Origin: Aerococcaceae bacterium DSM 111020
GTDB lineage: Bacteria > Bacillota > Bacilli > Lactobacillales > Aerococcaceae
Assembly (NCBI GenBank): GCA_015863185.1
Contig: JACBXP010000004.1
Span: 62,001-126,000 of the forward strand
DNA: 64,000 nucleotides
Direction: 5' to 3'
Part shown: positions 7,987 to 16,830 of the stretch, in pieces
Layout: each line of letters opens with the position of its first letter
Position numbering within the stretch: position 1 is the first letter of the stretch
Made by a program: the position numbers and the translations under genes
The notes under the pieces: model-generated
Seen by the model: the letters and a program-made list of their open reading frames with translations, nothing else
What the model was told of the DNA's origin: nothing
Database searches by the model: none

Positions 7987-10776
7987 ATGACAAAGTTTAG
8001 GGATATAAAGTATAGCAAATTAATAAGACATGCAGAAGAATTATATGAACAATCAAGCAATTGGGATGAGGTTCGAAATTTAACATTACATAAAGAAAAT
8101 ATGGGGTCTGAGCTCTCTGAAGATACAATACTCGAAAGAATACTTGGTTGGAGTGTCGATTCTGAACTACTCACTGGAGAAATTTGGCATGAATTAATAG
8201 ATTATCTGGAAGACTTAACAGCAGAAAAGAAAGTTTCGAAAATTGATGATGGGGCTTTAAATGATGCAAAGATTCCCCAAGATAGCAGTTCTTCATGGAT
8301 GACATATAAGAGAAAACTTGAAAATGATGGATGGACGGATTCTTCAATTAATGCTATTCAAACATCTGCCTTTGAAATATTAAAGCATTTTGCTATGGAT
8401 CATGATAATAGTCCAGAAAAGGGCTTAGCGATCGGAAATGTTCAATCTGGAAAAACAGCGAACATGATTGGATTGATGACTTTAGCGGCAGACAATGGAT
8501 TTAATTTCTTTATCGTTTTATCGGGAATGATTGATTCTTTAAGAATTCAGACTGCAAATAGAATGGCCTCTGATCTTAATTCTAAAAGTCATAAAAATTC
8601 TTGGTATTCTATAGAAAATCCCTCCCTTGGATCAAATTTACCTGAACATAATATGTCAAGATTTGATTTGTCAGAAAATAGTAGACATAAATACTACTCT
8701 GTTCTTTTAAAAAACAAGAGTAGATTACAGAATTTTTTAGATTGGATTAAAAAGTCTGATCAAGCAAAAGCAAGACAATTAAAAATTGTCATCATTGATG
8801 ATGAGGCTGATCAAGCTAGTATTAACACTAAAGAAATTGAAAAAGAAATGAGTGCGATTAATCATTTAATTACAGAGTTAGTGTATTTAGACCATGTGAA
8901 AGCAGTTAATTATGTAGCATATACTGCGACCCCATACGCTAATATATTAAATGATTCAGGTGAAAGATCACTTTATCCTAAAAATTTTATTTTTATGTTG
9001 CCAGAAAATAGTGATTATATTGGCCCAGAGCAAATATTCCAATTACAAGAACCGGAAGCACAACCTAATATTGATATTGTTATGCCTATTCGTGAGTCAG
9101 ATCGTGAAAGAATTCTTGAAATCCAAGAAGGAGAGACCCATCTTAGTATTCCACGAAGTTTAAAAGATTCCATTAACTGGTTTTTGATTTGCGTCGCCGC
9201 CATGCGTAGCCAGAATTTTAGAAAGCCAATTTCTATGCTCGTTCATACGTCATTTAAGAAAGATGAACATGAGTATATCGCGCAAGTGATTAAGAATTAT
9301 TTACTTGAATTAAATGCTCTTTTTGAAGATTATATTGAACGGTTCGAACATCAATATAATGACTTCAAAAACTTTTTTTCTCGAAATCATTTTGTTGAAG
9401 GTATGCCAAATTATTCAGCAACTGAGAACGTACCGAACTACCCATCCTGGGGTCAAGTGCGCAGTCATCTATCAACTATTATGAGATTAGAGGATGAAGA
9501 ATATTTATCCCATATTCAAATTGCGGATACTGGTGAATTGAAGTATCATTCTGGTATTCACTTGAGCATAGATAATTCGACGAAAAGAACTGGTGACGAA
9601 CAAGTTAGACTTGTATACCCAGATAAAAATAAAATGCCTAAATTAGCTCCCGCTTTTATTGTTGTAGGAGGAAATACGCTTTCAAGAGGATTGACGATAG
9701 AAGGACTAGTATCCACTTATTTCCTCAGAACCACGAAGCAGGCAGATACCCTGATGCAAATGGGGAGATGGTTTGGTTATCGTAAAAGATATGAGATCTA
9801 TCCACGAATCTGGCTGGATCAACTAGCTTATGAGCGATTTGAATTTATTACACAACTTAACTATGAGTTAAGACAAGAAGTTGAAGATCACGCAGCAAAA
9901 GGCTTTTCGCCCAATGAATATGCTATTGCTGTTAAAAATTCGCCAAATCGTAGTTTTTTAGCGATTACCTCACAAAATAAAATGCAAAGTGCCATCCCAG
10001 CATCATATGATTTTTCTGGTTATGTTGCACAGACGATTTATTTTGAACGGGATGTCAAAAAGTTACAGCATAATTATGATTTAACGAAGAATTTTTTAAA
10101 TGCATTACCTAATTTAGATCAAGACTCTCTTAACTCACATATGATTTGGCGCGATATTGATCATGTAGCTGTTCGAGAGTATCTTGAAAACTATATCGTA
10201 TATGAAAAAGATATCAAGATGTCGAATTTAAGCAGTGTCTTGGACTGGATTGAAGATAATTATAAAAATAGTGATCAACCATTTACCAATTGGAATGTCG
10301 TTCTCTCATCGTTAAGTGGTGTGGAAAGTACGAAAGACAATGATTCTGATTGGAATATTCAAGGATATCACCCTCAAGCAATTGTGCGTAGCTTGAAGCC
10401 GGAACGTAGTACGGATAACGTTGCAAATATTGGTGTGTTACGTTCAGTTGCGGATCAAGTGATTGATACGGGATTAAAACTAGAGAGTAATGATCTTTCT
10501 AGTGTCTATGCAACAAGAAAAGAAGCAAATCTTGATCGAACACCTTTATTAGTTATCTATCGCATTGATAAAGTAAGTCAACCGAAACAGGGCACTAAAC
10601 GTAAACCACTGGGTTTTCCTGTTGATCCAATTGGGATTTATATTCAAATGCCAGGTTTTTCTAGGGCGAACACGGCTGTTGATCGAGTACAATTAGTTCC
10701 ACCAAAGGTAGGAATCAATGAGGATGATTATGACGAGTTATTAGCAAAGGAAGAAAATAATAATGCTGAAGATTAA
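7987..10776 (+). CDS. Z1 domain-containing P-loop ATPase
   Basis: This 929-residue protein carries the Z1 domain, found with superfamily II helicase-like ATPases in restriction-type operons. Visible motifs are Walker A GNVQSGKTANMIG (about 150-162), Walker B VIIDDEADQAS (about 268-278), YTATPYANIL (about 311), GGNTLSRGLTIEG (about 560) and MGRWFGYR with an arginine finger-like residue (about 591). The role is probably ATP-driven DNA translocation or remodelling that licenses cleavage; this is inferred from family and context. I chose ATG 7987, five bases after AAGGTGG, rather than GTG 7978, which overlaps that site. It leads a six-gene operon and overlaps the next gene by 14 bases. Confidence 0.88.
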   Translation: MTKFRDIKYSKLIRHAEELYEQSSNWDEVRNLTLHKENMGSELSEDTILERILGWSVDSELLTGEIWHELIDYLEDLTAEKKVSKIDDGALNDAKIPQDSSSSWMTYKRKLENDGWTDSSINAIQTSAFEILKHFAMDHDNSPEKGLAIGNVQSGKTANMIGLMTLAADNGFNFFIVLSGMIDSLRIQTANRMASDLNSKSHKNSWYSIENPSLGSNLPEHNMSRFDLSENSRHKYYSVLLKNKSRLQNFLDWIKKSDQAKARQLKIVIIDDEADQASINTKEIEKEMSAINHLITELVYLDHVKAVNYVAYTATPYANILNDSGERSLYPKNFIFMLPENSDYIGPEQIFQLQEPEAQPNIDIVMPIRESDRERILEIQEGETHLSIPRSLKDSINWFLICVAAMRSQNFRKPISMLVHTSFKKDEHEYIAQVIKNYLLELNALFEDYIERFEHQYNDFKNFFSRNHFVEGMPNYSATENVPNYPSWGQVRSHLSTIMRLEDEEYLSHIQIADTGELKYHSGIHLSIDNSTKRTGDEQVRLVYPDKNKMPKLAPAFIVVGGNTLSRGLTIEGLVSTYFLRTTKQADTLMQMGRWFGYRKRYEIYPRIWLDQLAYERFEFITQLNYELRQEVEDHAAKGFSPNEYAIAVKNSPNRSFLAITSQNKMQSAIPASYDFSGYVAQTIYFERDVKKLQHNYDLTKNFLNALPNLDQDSLNSHMIWRDIDHVAVREYLENYIVYEKDIKMSNLSSVLDWIEDNYKNSDQPFTNWNVVLSSLSGVESTKDNDSDWNIQGYHPQAIVRSLKPERSTDNVANIGVLRSVADQVIDTGLKLESNDLSSVYATRKEANLDRTPLLVIYRIDKVSQPKQGTKRKPLGFPVDPIGIYIQMPGFSRANTAVDRVQLVPPKVGINEDDYDELLAKEENNNAED

Positions 10777-12730
10777 ATATGCACTGAATGATCCACAAAG
10801 TATGGCCCAAGATGGCGATTCGATATTAAAGTCGCTACAAAATGTAAAAATACCAATTATCGATTTAATTGTCAGAGAATCCATTCAAAACAGTCTGGAT
10901 GCTGCTCTTGGTAATAAAGAACATGTGGAATTTGATTTTTATCACGGTAAATTTCAAAATAAAGATTTAGCTTCTCAATTAGAGGAAGCCGAAGAGTCTT
11001 TGTTGAACAATTTTTCTAAGGAAGAGAAATTTTTAGCTTTCAGTGATAAAAATACGAGTGGATTAACAGGATCTTATGTAGGAAAAACAAAAGAAGAAAT
11101 AAAACAAAGTAATTTTCATAAGCTCATTTTTAGTCTTGGGAAAAATCAAGAGCAAGAAGGAGCAGGTGGAAGCTGGGGACTTGGGAAAACGAGTTTCTTT
11201 CGAATAGGTAATGGTATCGTTATTTATTACACCAGAATAAAAACCAGATCTGGTTATGAAGAGCGTCTGATTGTTTCATTAATTGAGAATCCAAAAAATA
11301 AAAAAAGAATTTTACCAAAAAATGAACGGGGAATTGCTTGGTGGGGGGAATATCAGGATAGCGTTCATATTCTCCCGATTACGAATCCGATGTTTATTAA
11401 AAAGTTTTTAAATATTTTTGGCTTAGAATCATACAAGGATGATGAAACGGGGACCATGATTATCATCCCGTACTTAAATTCAAGTTACAAGAAAAAGTCT
11501 GTTGACGAAAAAAAATATTATTGGGATGAGGATCTTGATGAGCAATTAAAGTTAGCTATTCAAAGATGGTATATGCCTAGAATTATGAATAATCGCTATG
11601 CTAAAACACTTAACCAAGCTTACTTAATTGCTCGGGTTAACGGTGATGTTATTATGCCTGGTATAAATACTGAGGAAGTATTCAATGTATTTAGAGCACT
11701 TTACGATAGTGCATTAACAGGAAAAATCGCAGAAAATAACTTTTATAATATACAACTATCAGAAGTGAAATTTCCTCGGTTGATTACTCAGAAATCAAAT
11801 GCAATTGCCGGTCGGGTGGCTTTTTGTCAGGTAAGTAAGGAACAATTAAAAATGCAACCTCCTTATAATCAGGAAAATCCTTTGGCGTTGATTGGAGCAG
11901 AAGATCCATCTCTTGGAGAAAAATTTAATAGTAAAATAATGGCATATTCACGTCAACCAGGCATGGTTGTTCGTTACGCAATCGATGATGATTGGATGCC
12001 TAAAGGCAGTATTCAAGAAGAAAATAAATTGCTTTTAGGATTTTATGTTCCCGTTTCAAAGAGAGAGTTACATGATAAATTAAAAAAACAAGGCTTTGAT
12101 ACAATGGAGTCTTATTTAAGATCAATTGAAACAGCGGATCATGCAATATGGGAAGATCAAGATGGCATTAATATTGTAATTCGAACAAAAAAAGCTACAG
12201 CAAAATTAGTTCAAGATGCATTAAATAAAGAAGAAAACACTAAACAAGGCGACGCAACCTCACGATTATCACGCAAATATGGTGCGATGTTGATTCCTTT
12301 CAGACAAGGTAGTAGAGGTGTGAGACCAAGAAATAAACCTGTGACTAATAATAGTTCTAAAAAATCGCAACGTGGTAGATCAAGTTTTTCAATTTTAAAG
12401 ACGAATCCATTGGAAAAAAATGCGATTGTCCTTAATCTGAAATTTTTATTGCCAGGCTCATCAAAGTCCACATTAAGTCTTCGAGTGAAAAGTTCAGATA
12501 GACAAATTTCATATGACGAATGGCAACGAACGATGGGTGATTCACTTGATTTCCCACTGACTATCTCTGACTTTAAGTTGACCGATGACATTCAAAATGA
12601 GTTTGAATCCGACAAGGTTGTTCTGGAAAATAATTCTCCAGATTCGCTAGAAATAGAAGGTGTATTGAGGTTGCAAGTTAACTCAAATGAATATAGCCCC
12701 ATTTTAATGATAGGATCTCAACTAAAATAG
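10763..12730 (+). CDS. GHKL-family ATPase of the island
   Basis: The 655-residue protein has the Bergerat ATP-binding fold near its N-terminus: N-box VRESIQNSLDA (about 36-46), a DKNTSGLTG G1-like loop, and a glycine-rich lid GGSWGLGKTSFF (about 133-144). GHKL ATPases of the MutL/MORC/Hsp90 type occur beside Z1 proteins in restriction-modification-like operons. They are thought to act as ATP-gated DNA clamps or switches. Residues from about 200 onward are not recognised; a basic, low-complexity stretch lies at about 510-545. The start overlaps the Z1 gene by 14 bases and has AAAGGAAG upstream, so the two ATPases are translationally coupled. Confidence 0.8.
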   Translation: MLKIKYALNDPQSMAQDGDSILKSLQNVKIPIIDLIVRESIQNSLDAALGNKEHVEFDFYHGKFQNKDLASQLEEAEESLLNNFSKEEKFLAFSDKNTSGLTGSYVGKTKEEIKQSNFHKLIFSLGKNQEQEGAGGSWGLGKTSFFRIGNGIVIYYTRIKTRSGYEERLIVSLIENPKNKKRILPKNERGIAWWGEYQDSVHILPITNPMFIKKFLNIFGLESYKDDETGTMIIIPYLNSSYKKKSVDEKKYYWDEDLDEQLKLAIQRWYMPRIMNNRYAKTLNQAYLIARVNGDVIMPGINTEEVFNVFRALYDSALTGKIAENNFYNIQLSEVKFPRLITQKSNAIAGRVAFCQVSKEQLKMQPPYNQENPLALIGAEDPSLGEKFNSKIMAYSRQPGMVVRYAIDDDWMPKGSIQEENKLLLGFYVPVSKRELHDKLKKQGFDTMESYLRSIETADHAIWEDQDGINIVIRTKKATAKLVQDALNKEENTKQGDATSRLSRKYGAMLIPFRQGSRGVRPRNKPVTNNSSKKSQRGRSSFSILKTNPLEKNAIVLNLKFLLPGSSKSTLSLRVKSSDRQISYDEWQRTMGDSLDFPLTISDFKLTDDIQNEFESDKVVLENNSPDSLEIEGVLRLQVNSNEYSPILMIGSQLK

Positions 12731-12746
12731 AGAAGGGGGGAATAAA

Positions 12747-13694
12747 ATGGTAAAAAATGTTATTTCATTATATAAGAAAATAGACGGTCCATTGTTAGAA
12801 CAAATAAATTTGTCAGATTTTCAAATTCAAATTTCTTATACTGATAAATTAGAAAGTATTACGCTCAGGACAGACGAAACAAGGAATGATTCTTTCTATA
12901 TCAATGAACATGATCCTGAATGGAATCCAAATCTTGATAATATGGTGCTTTCAGTTTCTTTTACAATCAATAATCCTTCTGCTTTGTTTGGAACCACTGG
13001 TGTGACAAGTTTAAAAAATAAAATAGGTATTGCCTCGAAAATTCATTCCAAGCAATCGAATTTTCAAGAAATAAAAACGCATCAAATAATAAGCTCAGAT
13101 ATATCAGAACTATCGGTAAAAATTGATTTAACATTATTAAAAGGAATGTTAAAGGGAGAATTTAACCTTGATCTTTTTTTCTATATCGCAGAAATAAATG
13201 AACGTCTTCCTTGGCAAGCTGATCAATTGGGGATGATTGTCAGTCAGGGACCCATTATTAGTTTTAGCTTCTTAGTAGATGGTGATGGTTCTGATTTTCC
13301 TATTACAGAGTTTCAAGAACCAAAAGGAGCTTTGTGGCGATTTGAGAAAGATTGGGTAGCAGCTGACGAAGACATCTTTGAAGCGTCAAATGTTCGACTC
13401 GCATTGAATACAAGTCACCCACTGTTTGAACAAATCAAAAATGGAAAGACTCGTGTTAGTATAAAATTAATGAATGATATTATTACTCAATTTATTTCTC
13501 TAATCGTGCAACAAGTCATTTTAATTGAAGGTTTTTCAATTGAAGATGCAGAAAATGCCACAGATAATAGTATTTTACGAATGGTTCAGTATTGGGTAAC
13601 AACTTATAATATTGATACTTCAACCATTTACTCAATCACAAATAGCATTAATAAAAATATGCAAATATCCATGACAACAGGTGAGGTAAAATGA
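12747..13694 (+). CDS. Unrecognised protein of the island operon
   Basis: I do not recognise a family in these 315 residues. There is no signal peptide, membrane segment or obvious catalytic motif. The sequence alternates short strands and loops, is acidic, and ends in a helical region (about 230-310). AGAAGGGGGG lies just before the ATG. The gene follows the GHKL ATPase by 16 bases and overlaps the next gene by four (ATGA), so its product is probably made in step with the system. A structural or adaptor role is possible; no function can be assigned. Confidence 0.75.
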   Translation: MVKNVISLYKKIDGPLLEQINLSDFQIQISYTDKLESITLRTDETRNDSFYINEHDPEWNPNLDNMVLSVSFTINNPSALFGTTGVTSLKNKIGIASKIHSKQSNFQEIKTHQIISSDISELSVKIDLTLLKGMLKGEFNLDLFFYIAEINERLPWQADQLGMIVSQGPIISFSFLVDGDGSDFPITEFQEPKGALWRFEKDWVAADEDIFEASNVRLALNTSHPLFEQIKNGKTRVSIKLMNDIITQFISLIVQQVILIEGFSIEDAENATDNSILRMVQYWVTTYNIDTSTIYSITNSINKNMQISMTTGEVK

Positions 13695-14374
13695 TAAAAT
13701 GGAACAATCTTGATTACAGTTACACTAGTGCAGAGAATGATTTCAAACTCTTGAATATCACATCCAAAAGCGTAACACCTATTGATCAAACGCCAGAATT
13801 TCAAGCATTAAGGATGAAATTAATCCAAGCAAGAGATGAAGTTTTTGAAAACTTTGGATTAGATACTGCCGATAAGTTAGATTATCAGTTTGATCTTAGC
13901 TTTGGCTTGAAATTATATAAAATTTTTCAGGAAGATAAAGATTTTAATAATCGTTTTGCTTCAAGTGATGATATTTGGCGTTTCATTTCAATAAAAATTA
14001 TTCCTGATATTGTGCACTCTAGGCACGATTTAAAAGCAGATTATTTTTATAAAAATCCACGTCGGATATGGTTGAAACGTATTTTTTGGTATATTCATTT
14101 GTCCTGGGCTGGGGATGAAATTAGCACGTTTAATCGATTAAAAAACAATAGCACAGATACCATACAAAATTTAGTTGAAAGACCAGGGCTAGGGTATCAT
14201 GTTGATTTGTATAGAGAAATTATGAAGCAGTATCGTGCGAATGGTCATAATGTTGACTTGTTTAGACGCCTGATGAAACTAAATACCGCACGAGAAGTGG
14301 TATTTATGCCTGAATTTTATCAGGGAGGCCTGGTGGGGTATGTACGTGATTTATTTGAGCTTGCTAGGGGTTAG
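13691..14374 (+). CDS. Unrecognised protein, possibly DUF6339-like
   Basis: This 227-residue protein is joined to the preceding gene by an ATGA overlap. A central region rich in tryptophan and aromatic residues (RRIWLKRIFWYIHLSW) is followed by DTIQNLVERPGLGYHVDLYR. This pattern resembles DUF6339 proteins, which I recall from restriction-type operons; the match is from memory and weak. No nuclease motif or membrane segment is clear. It sits five bases before the PLD nuclease gene, which suggests the products act together. Confidence 0.72.
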   Translation: MIKWNNLDYSYTSAENDFKLLNITSKSVTPIDQTPEFQALRMKLIQARDEVFENFGLDTADKLDYQFDLSFGLKLYKIFQEDKDFNNRFASSDDIWRFISIKIIPDIVHSRHDLKADYFYKNPRRIWLKRIFWYIHLSWAGDEISTFNRLKNNSTDTIQNLVERPGLGYHVDLYREIMKQYRANGHNVDLFRRLMKLNTAREVVFMPEFYQGGLVGYVRDLFELARG

Positions 14375-14379
14375 TTGAG

Positions 14380-15405
14380 ATGATTGTTAATCAGTTATAT
14401 GAAAAAATTTTTGTCGATAATGCTCGAAAATATAGCCATTTAAGAATTATATCTGGTTATGCTTCAGCTAACTTTTTAGAGAAAGTGATGACTGATTTTC
14501 CGCATTTAAATATAAAACTTTATTTAGGTATGACGCATCAACCTATCTCTCAATTTGACCACGATCGTTACCTTATTCAAAGTAGTAAACAAAATCTTCG
14601 AATTTACTACCAAGTTGTTAATAATGCAGAACTTAGGCCTACACATATGAAAATTTATCAATTTTATAATGAAACAGATTACATAGGATATGTAGGGTCT
14701 GCTAATTTTTCGGAGAATGGTTTTTTCTTTAACCGAGAAATACTAACTCCGACGAGTGTATCATTGGATGAGTTATTTTCAATTCAACACTCAATTTCAA
14801 GACCGTGTTCCGCTCCTGATATTCAAGAATATATTAATTTTATCAACGAAGAAAATCAATCTTTTATCATACATCAGGATGCCGAAAAATATGAAAGCAT
14901 ACCATCCTTAGAAGAAATATCAACTAACCAAATAGATTCACAAAATAAAAAACGCTCATTATCAGTCAAATCACCAATCTTTTGGGCTAAAAGACCCAGA
15001 GATCCTAAATATTTGAAATCATTTGATTTACAAATTGCACAAAATGCATCAACCAATGTTCGATGGGATAAAATAGGAATCAATGGTTCTTTACATAATG
15101 GAAAATCCGTTCTGATAACTTCACCTCAAGGAAAGTTAAATAGTTTGTTTGATGAGGTAACCAGTTTTAAGATTTATTCAGATGATGGATATATTTTTGA
15201 AAGCAAACTCACTGGGAAATGGAAAGATTCGTTACTTTTACTTAATGATACTTGGTATGACTACATCACTCGAAGATTTGATATTTCAACAGGTCTACCT
15301 TTATCTAATGAATTTATGAAGACATTAGGTTATGAGTATCTTCAATTCACTCGAATAGGTAAAAATGAGTATGGCTTTATAATAAAAAATAATCAAAAGT
15401 TTTAG
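14380..15405 (+). CDS. PLD-family restriction endonuclease, NgoFVII type
   Basis: The N-terminal half has a phospholipase D nuclease motif, H89-x-K91 in PTHMKIYQF, followed by GSANFS at about 106-111 and a conserved NREIL. Such enzymes cut DNA through a covalent phosphohistidine without a metal ion and work as dimers, each chain giving one HxK motif. The 341-residue length and N-terminal PLD domain fit NgoFVII/BfiI-like restriction enzymes. The C-terminal 130 residues (INGSLHNGKSV to the end) should be the DNA-recognition part. It lies directly upstream of the second methyltransferase, the usual place for a cognate pair. Confidence 0.85.
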   Translation: MIVNQLYEKIFVDNARKYSHLRIISGYASANFLEKVMTDFPHLNIKLYLGMTHQPISQFDHDRYLIQSSKQNLRIYYQVVNNAELRPTHMKIYQFYNETDYIGYVGSANFSENGFFFNREILTPTSVSLDELFSIQHSISRPCSAPDIQEYINFINEENQSFIIHQDAEKYESIPSLEEISTNQIDSQNKKRSLSVKSPIFWAKRPRDPKYLKSFDLQIAQNASTNVRWDKIGINGSLHNGKSVLITSPQGKLNSLFDEVTSFKIYSDDGYIFESKLTGKWKDSLLLLNDTWYDYITRRFDISTGLPLSNEFMKTLGYEYLQFTRIGKNEYGFIIKNNQKF

Positions 15406-15418
15406 AAAGGAGATTTGA

Positions 15419-16702
15419 TTGTTTAATTTGATAGAAACTTTCAGTGGGTTGGGTTCACAAGCAATGGCTTTAAAAAATATTGGTGTAAATATTAATCTTC
15501 AAGCCACCGTGGAATGGGAGATTTCGGCAATTTATGCCTATGATATTCTTCATAATGGTCCGCAAAATTTGATTAGTTATCGTCATCATACAAAAAAATC
15601 ATTGCTATCTGAACTGTCTAAATACAATATTTCAGCAGATGGGAAATCAGTTTCCGATACGCTTAGTCATCTTAATACGCATTCGTTAAAAGCTATCTTA
15701 GCGGCGATTGAACGTACTAAAAATTTTGTTGACATTACGCAAGTTCATGCCGATGCGCTTCCTGAAGATACAGACCTGTTAACTTATTCCTTTCCATGTC
15801 AAGACTTATCAATCGCTGGACGTTTTCATTTTAATCAAGGTGGAATTAATCGCGATGCTAATAATCGTTCCACATTATTGTGGGAAGTAGAACGATTATT
15901 GTTCGAATATCAAGCAAGTAAAAAAAACATGCCAAAGTTCTTATTAATGGAAAATGTTAACGCTATTCTTTCCGAAGAACACCGAGATAATTTTGAACAA
16001 TGGAAAGAATGCTTGAATGGTTTTGGTTATATTAATCAGGTTTGGACCCTAGATGCTAGAAAATTTGGAATTCCTCAATCAAGAGTTAGGACCTATATGT
16101 TAAGTGTAAAAGCAGATCATAAAGAAGCGAAAATTATTTCTAATCTTTTCGAAAATTATAACCTCGAGGCTTACTTAGCAAATGATAAAAAAATGAAAGC
16201 TCTATCAAATTTTCTAAGAGTTGATTACAATAATGAGGAATATAGACAAGAGGCTATTGATAACACCCCCAAATTCACGCCTTCCCGTCAAAAAATAAGA
16301 GATATGAATACGGTTTTAGCTACTGGGGAAACGGTACATAATCACGAATTCGCCAGAACTTTAACTACAAAACAAGATCGCAATCCCAATTCTGGTATTA
16401 TTAAGTATGATTCTTCAACTAAAATATGTAACACGAATAAATATTATCGTAATCTAACTCCAAGAGAATGCCTTTTATTAATGGGATTTTCAGAAAATGA
16501 CTTTAATCAACTTAAGCAAAATAATATTGAATATTCTAGTAATCGTAAATTATTATCAGATTCTAAATTAATAAAAATGGCTGGAAATAGCATTGTAGTA
16601 GATGTTTTGGAAGTGATTTTTAAATATATGTTAAATATTGAAAGTTATGTTAAAAGTCATAACTTTGTCTATCCAATTAGGGAAATAAATATGGTAAATT
16701 AA
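15419..16702 (+). CDS. DNA (cytosine-5) methyltransferase, second of the island
   Basis: This 427-residue C5 methyltransferase has motif I ETFSGLGSQAMAL at the very N-terminus, motif IV YSFPCQDLSIAG (Cys about 127), motif VI LLMENVNAI, motif VIII QSRVRTYMLS, and motifs IX-X LTPRECLLLMGF and MAGNSIVVDVL. The start is TTG at 15419, six bases after AAGGAG at 15407-15412; no ATG fits. It differs greatly in sequence from the methyltransferase at 5228. Two C5 enzymes in one system fit an asymmetric recognition site in which each strand needs its own enzyme, as in many type IIS systems. That is inference. Confidence 0.93.
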   Translation: MFNLIETFSGLGSQAMALKNIGVNINLQATVEWEISAIYAYDILHNGPQNLISYRHHTKKSLLSELSKYNISADGKSVSDTLSHLNTHSLKAILAAIERTKNFVDITQVHADALPEDTDLLTYSFPCQDLSIAGRFHFNQGGINRDANNRSTLLWEVERLLFEYQASKKNMPKFLLMENVNAILSEEHRDNFEQWKECLNGFGYINQVWTLDARKFGIPQSRVRTYMLSVKADHKEAKIISNLFENYNLEAYLANDKKMKALSNFLRVDYNNEEYRQEAIDNTPKFTPSRQKIRDMNTVLATGETVHNHEFARTLTTKQDRNPNSGIIKYDSSTKICNTNKYYRNLTPRECLLLMGFSENDFNQLKQNNIEYSSNRKLLSDSKLIKMAGNSIVVDVLEVIFKYMLNIESYVKSHNFVYPIREINMVN

Positions 16703-16782
16703 ACTTTATTTATTTGGATTGATGAAAAAATATCCATTAATTCCACCTTTTAACATTGTAAATTATGGATATAGTAACAACA

Positions 16783-16818
16783 ACGTACGATGGACATTTG
16801 TCCATCGTGCGTATTTTT
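16783..16818 (+). terminator. Terminator closing the island
   Basis: Arms of 14 bases (16783-16796 and 16799-16812) pair with one G-T and a two-base loop. ATTTTTG follows. It stands between the island operon and the convergent OYE gene. Confidence 0.85.
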
Positions 16819-16830
16819 GTGTTGATATGG

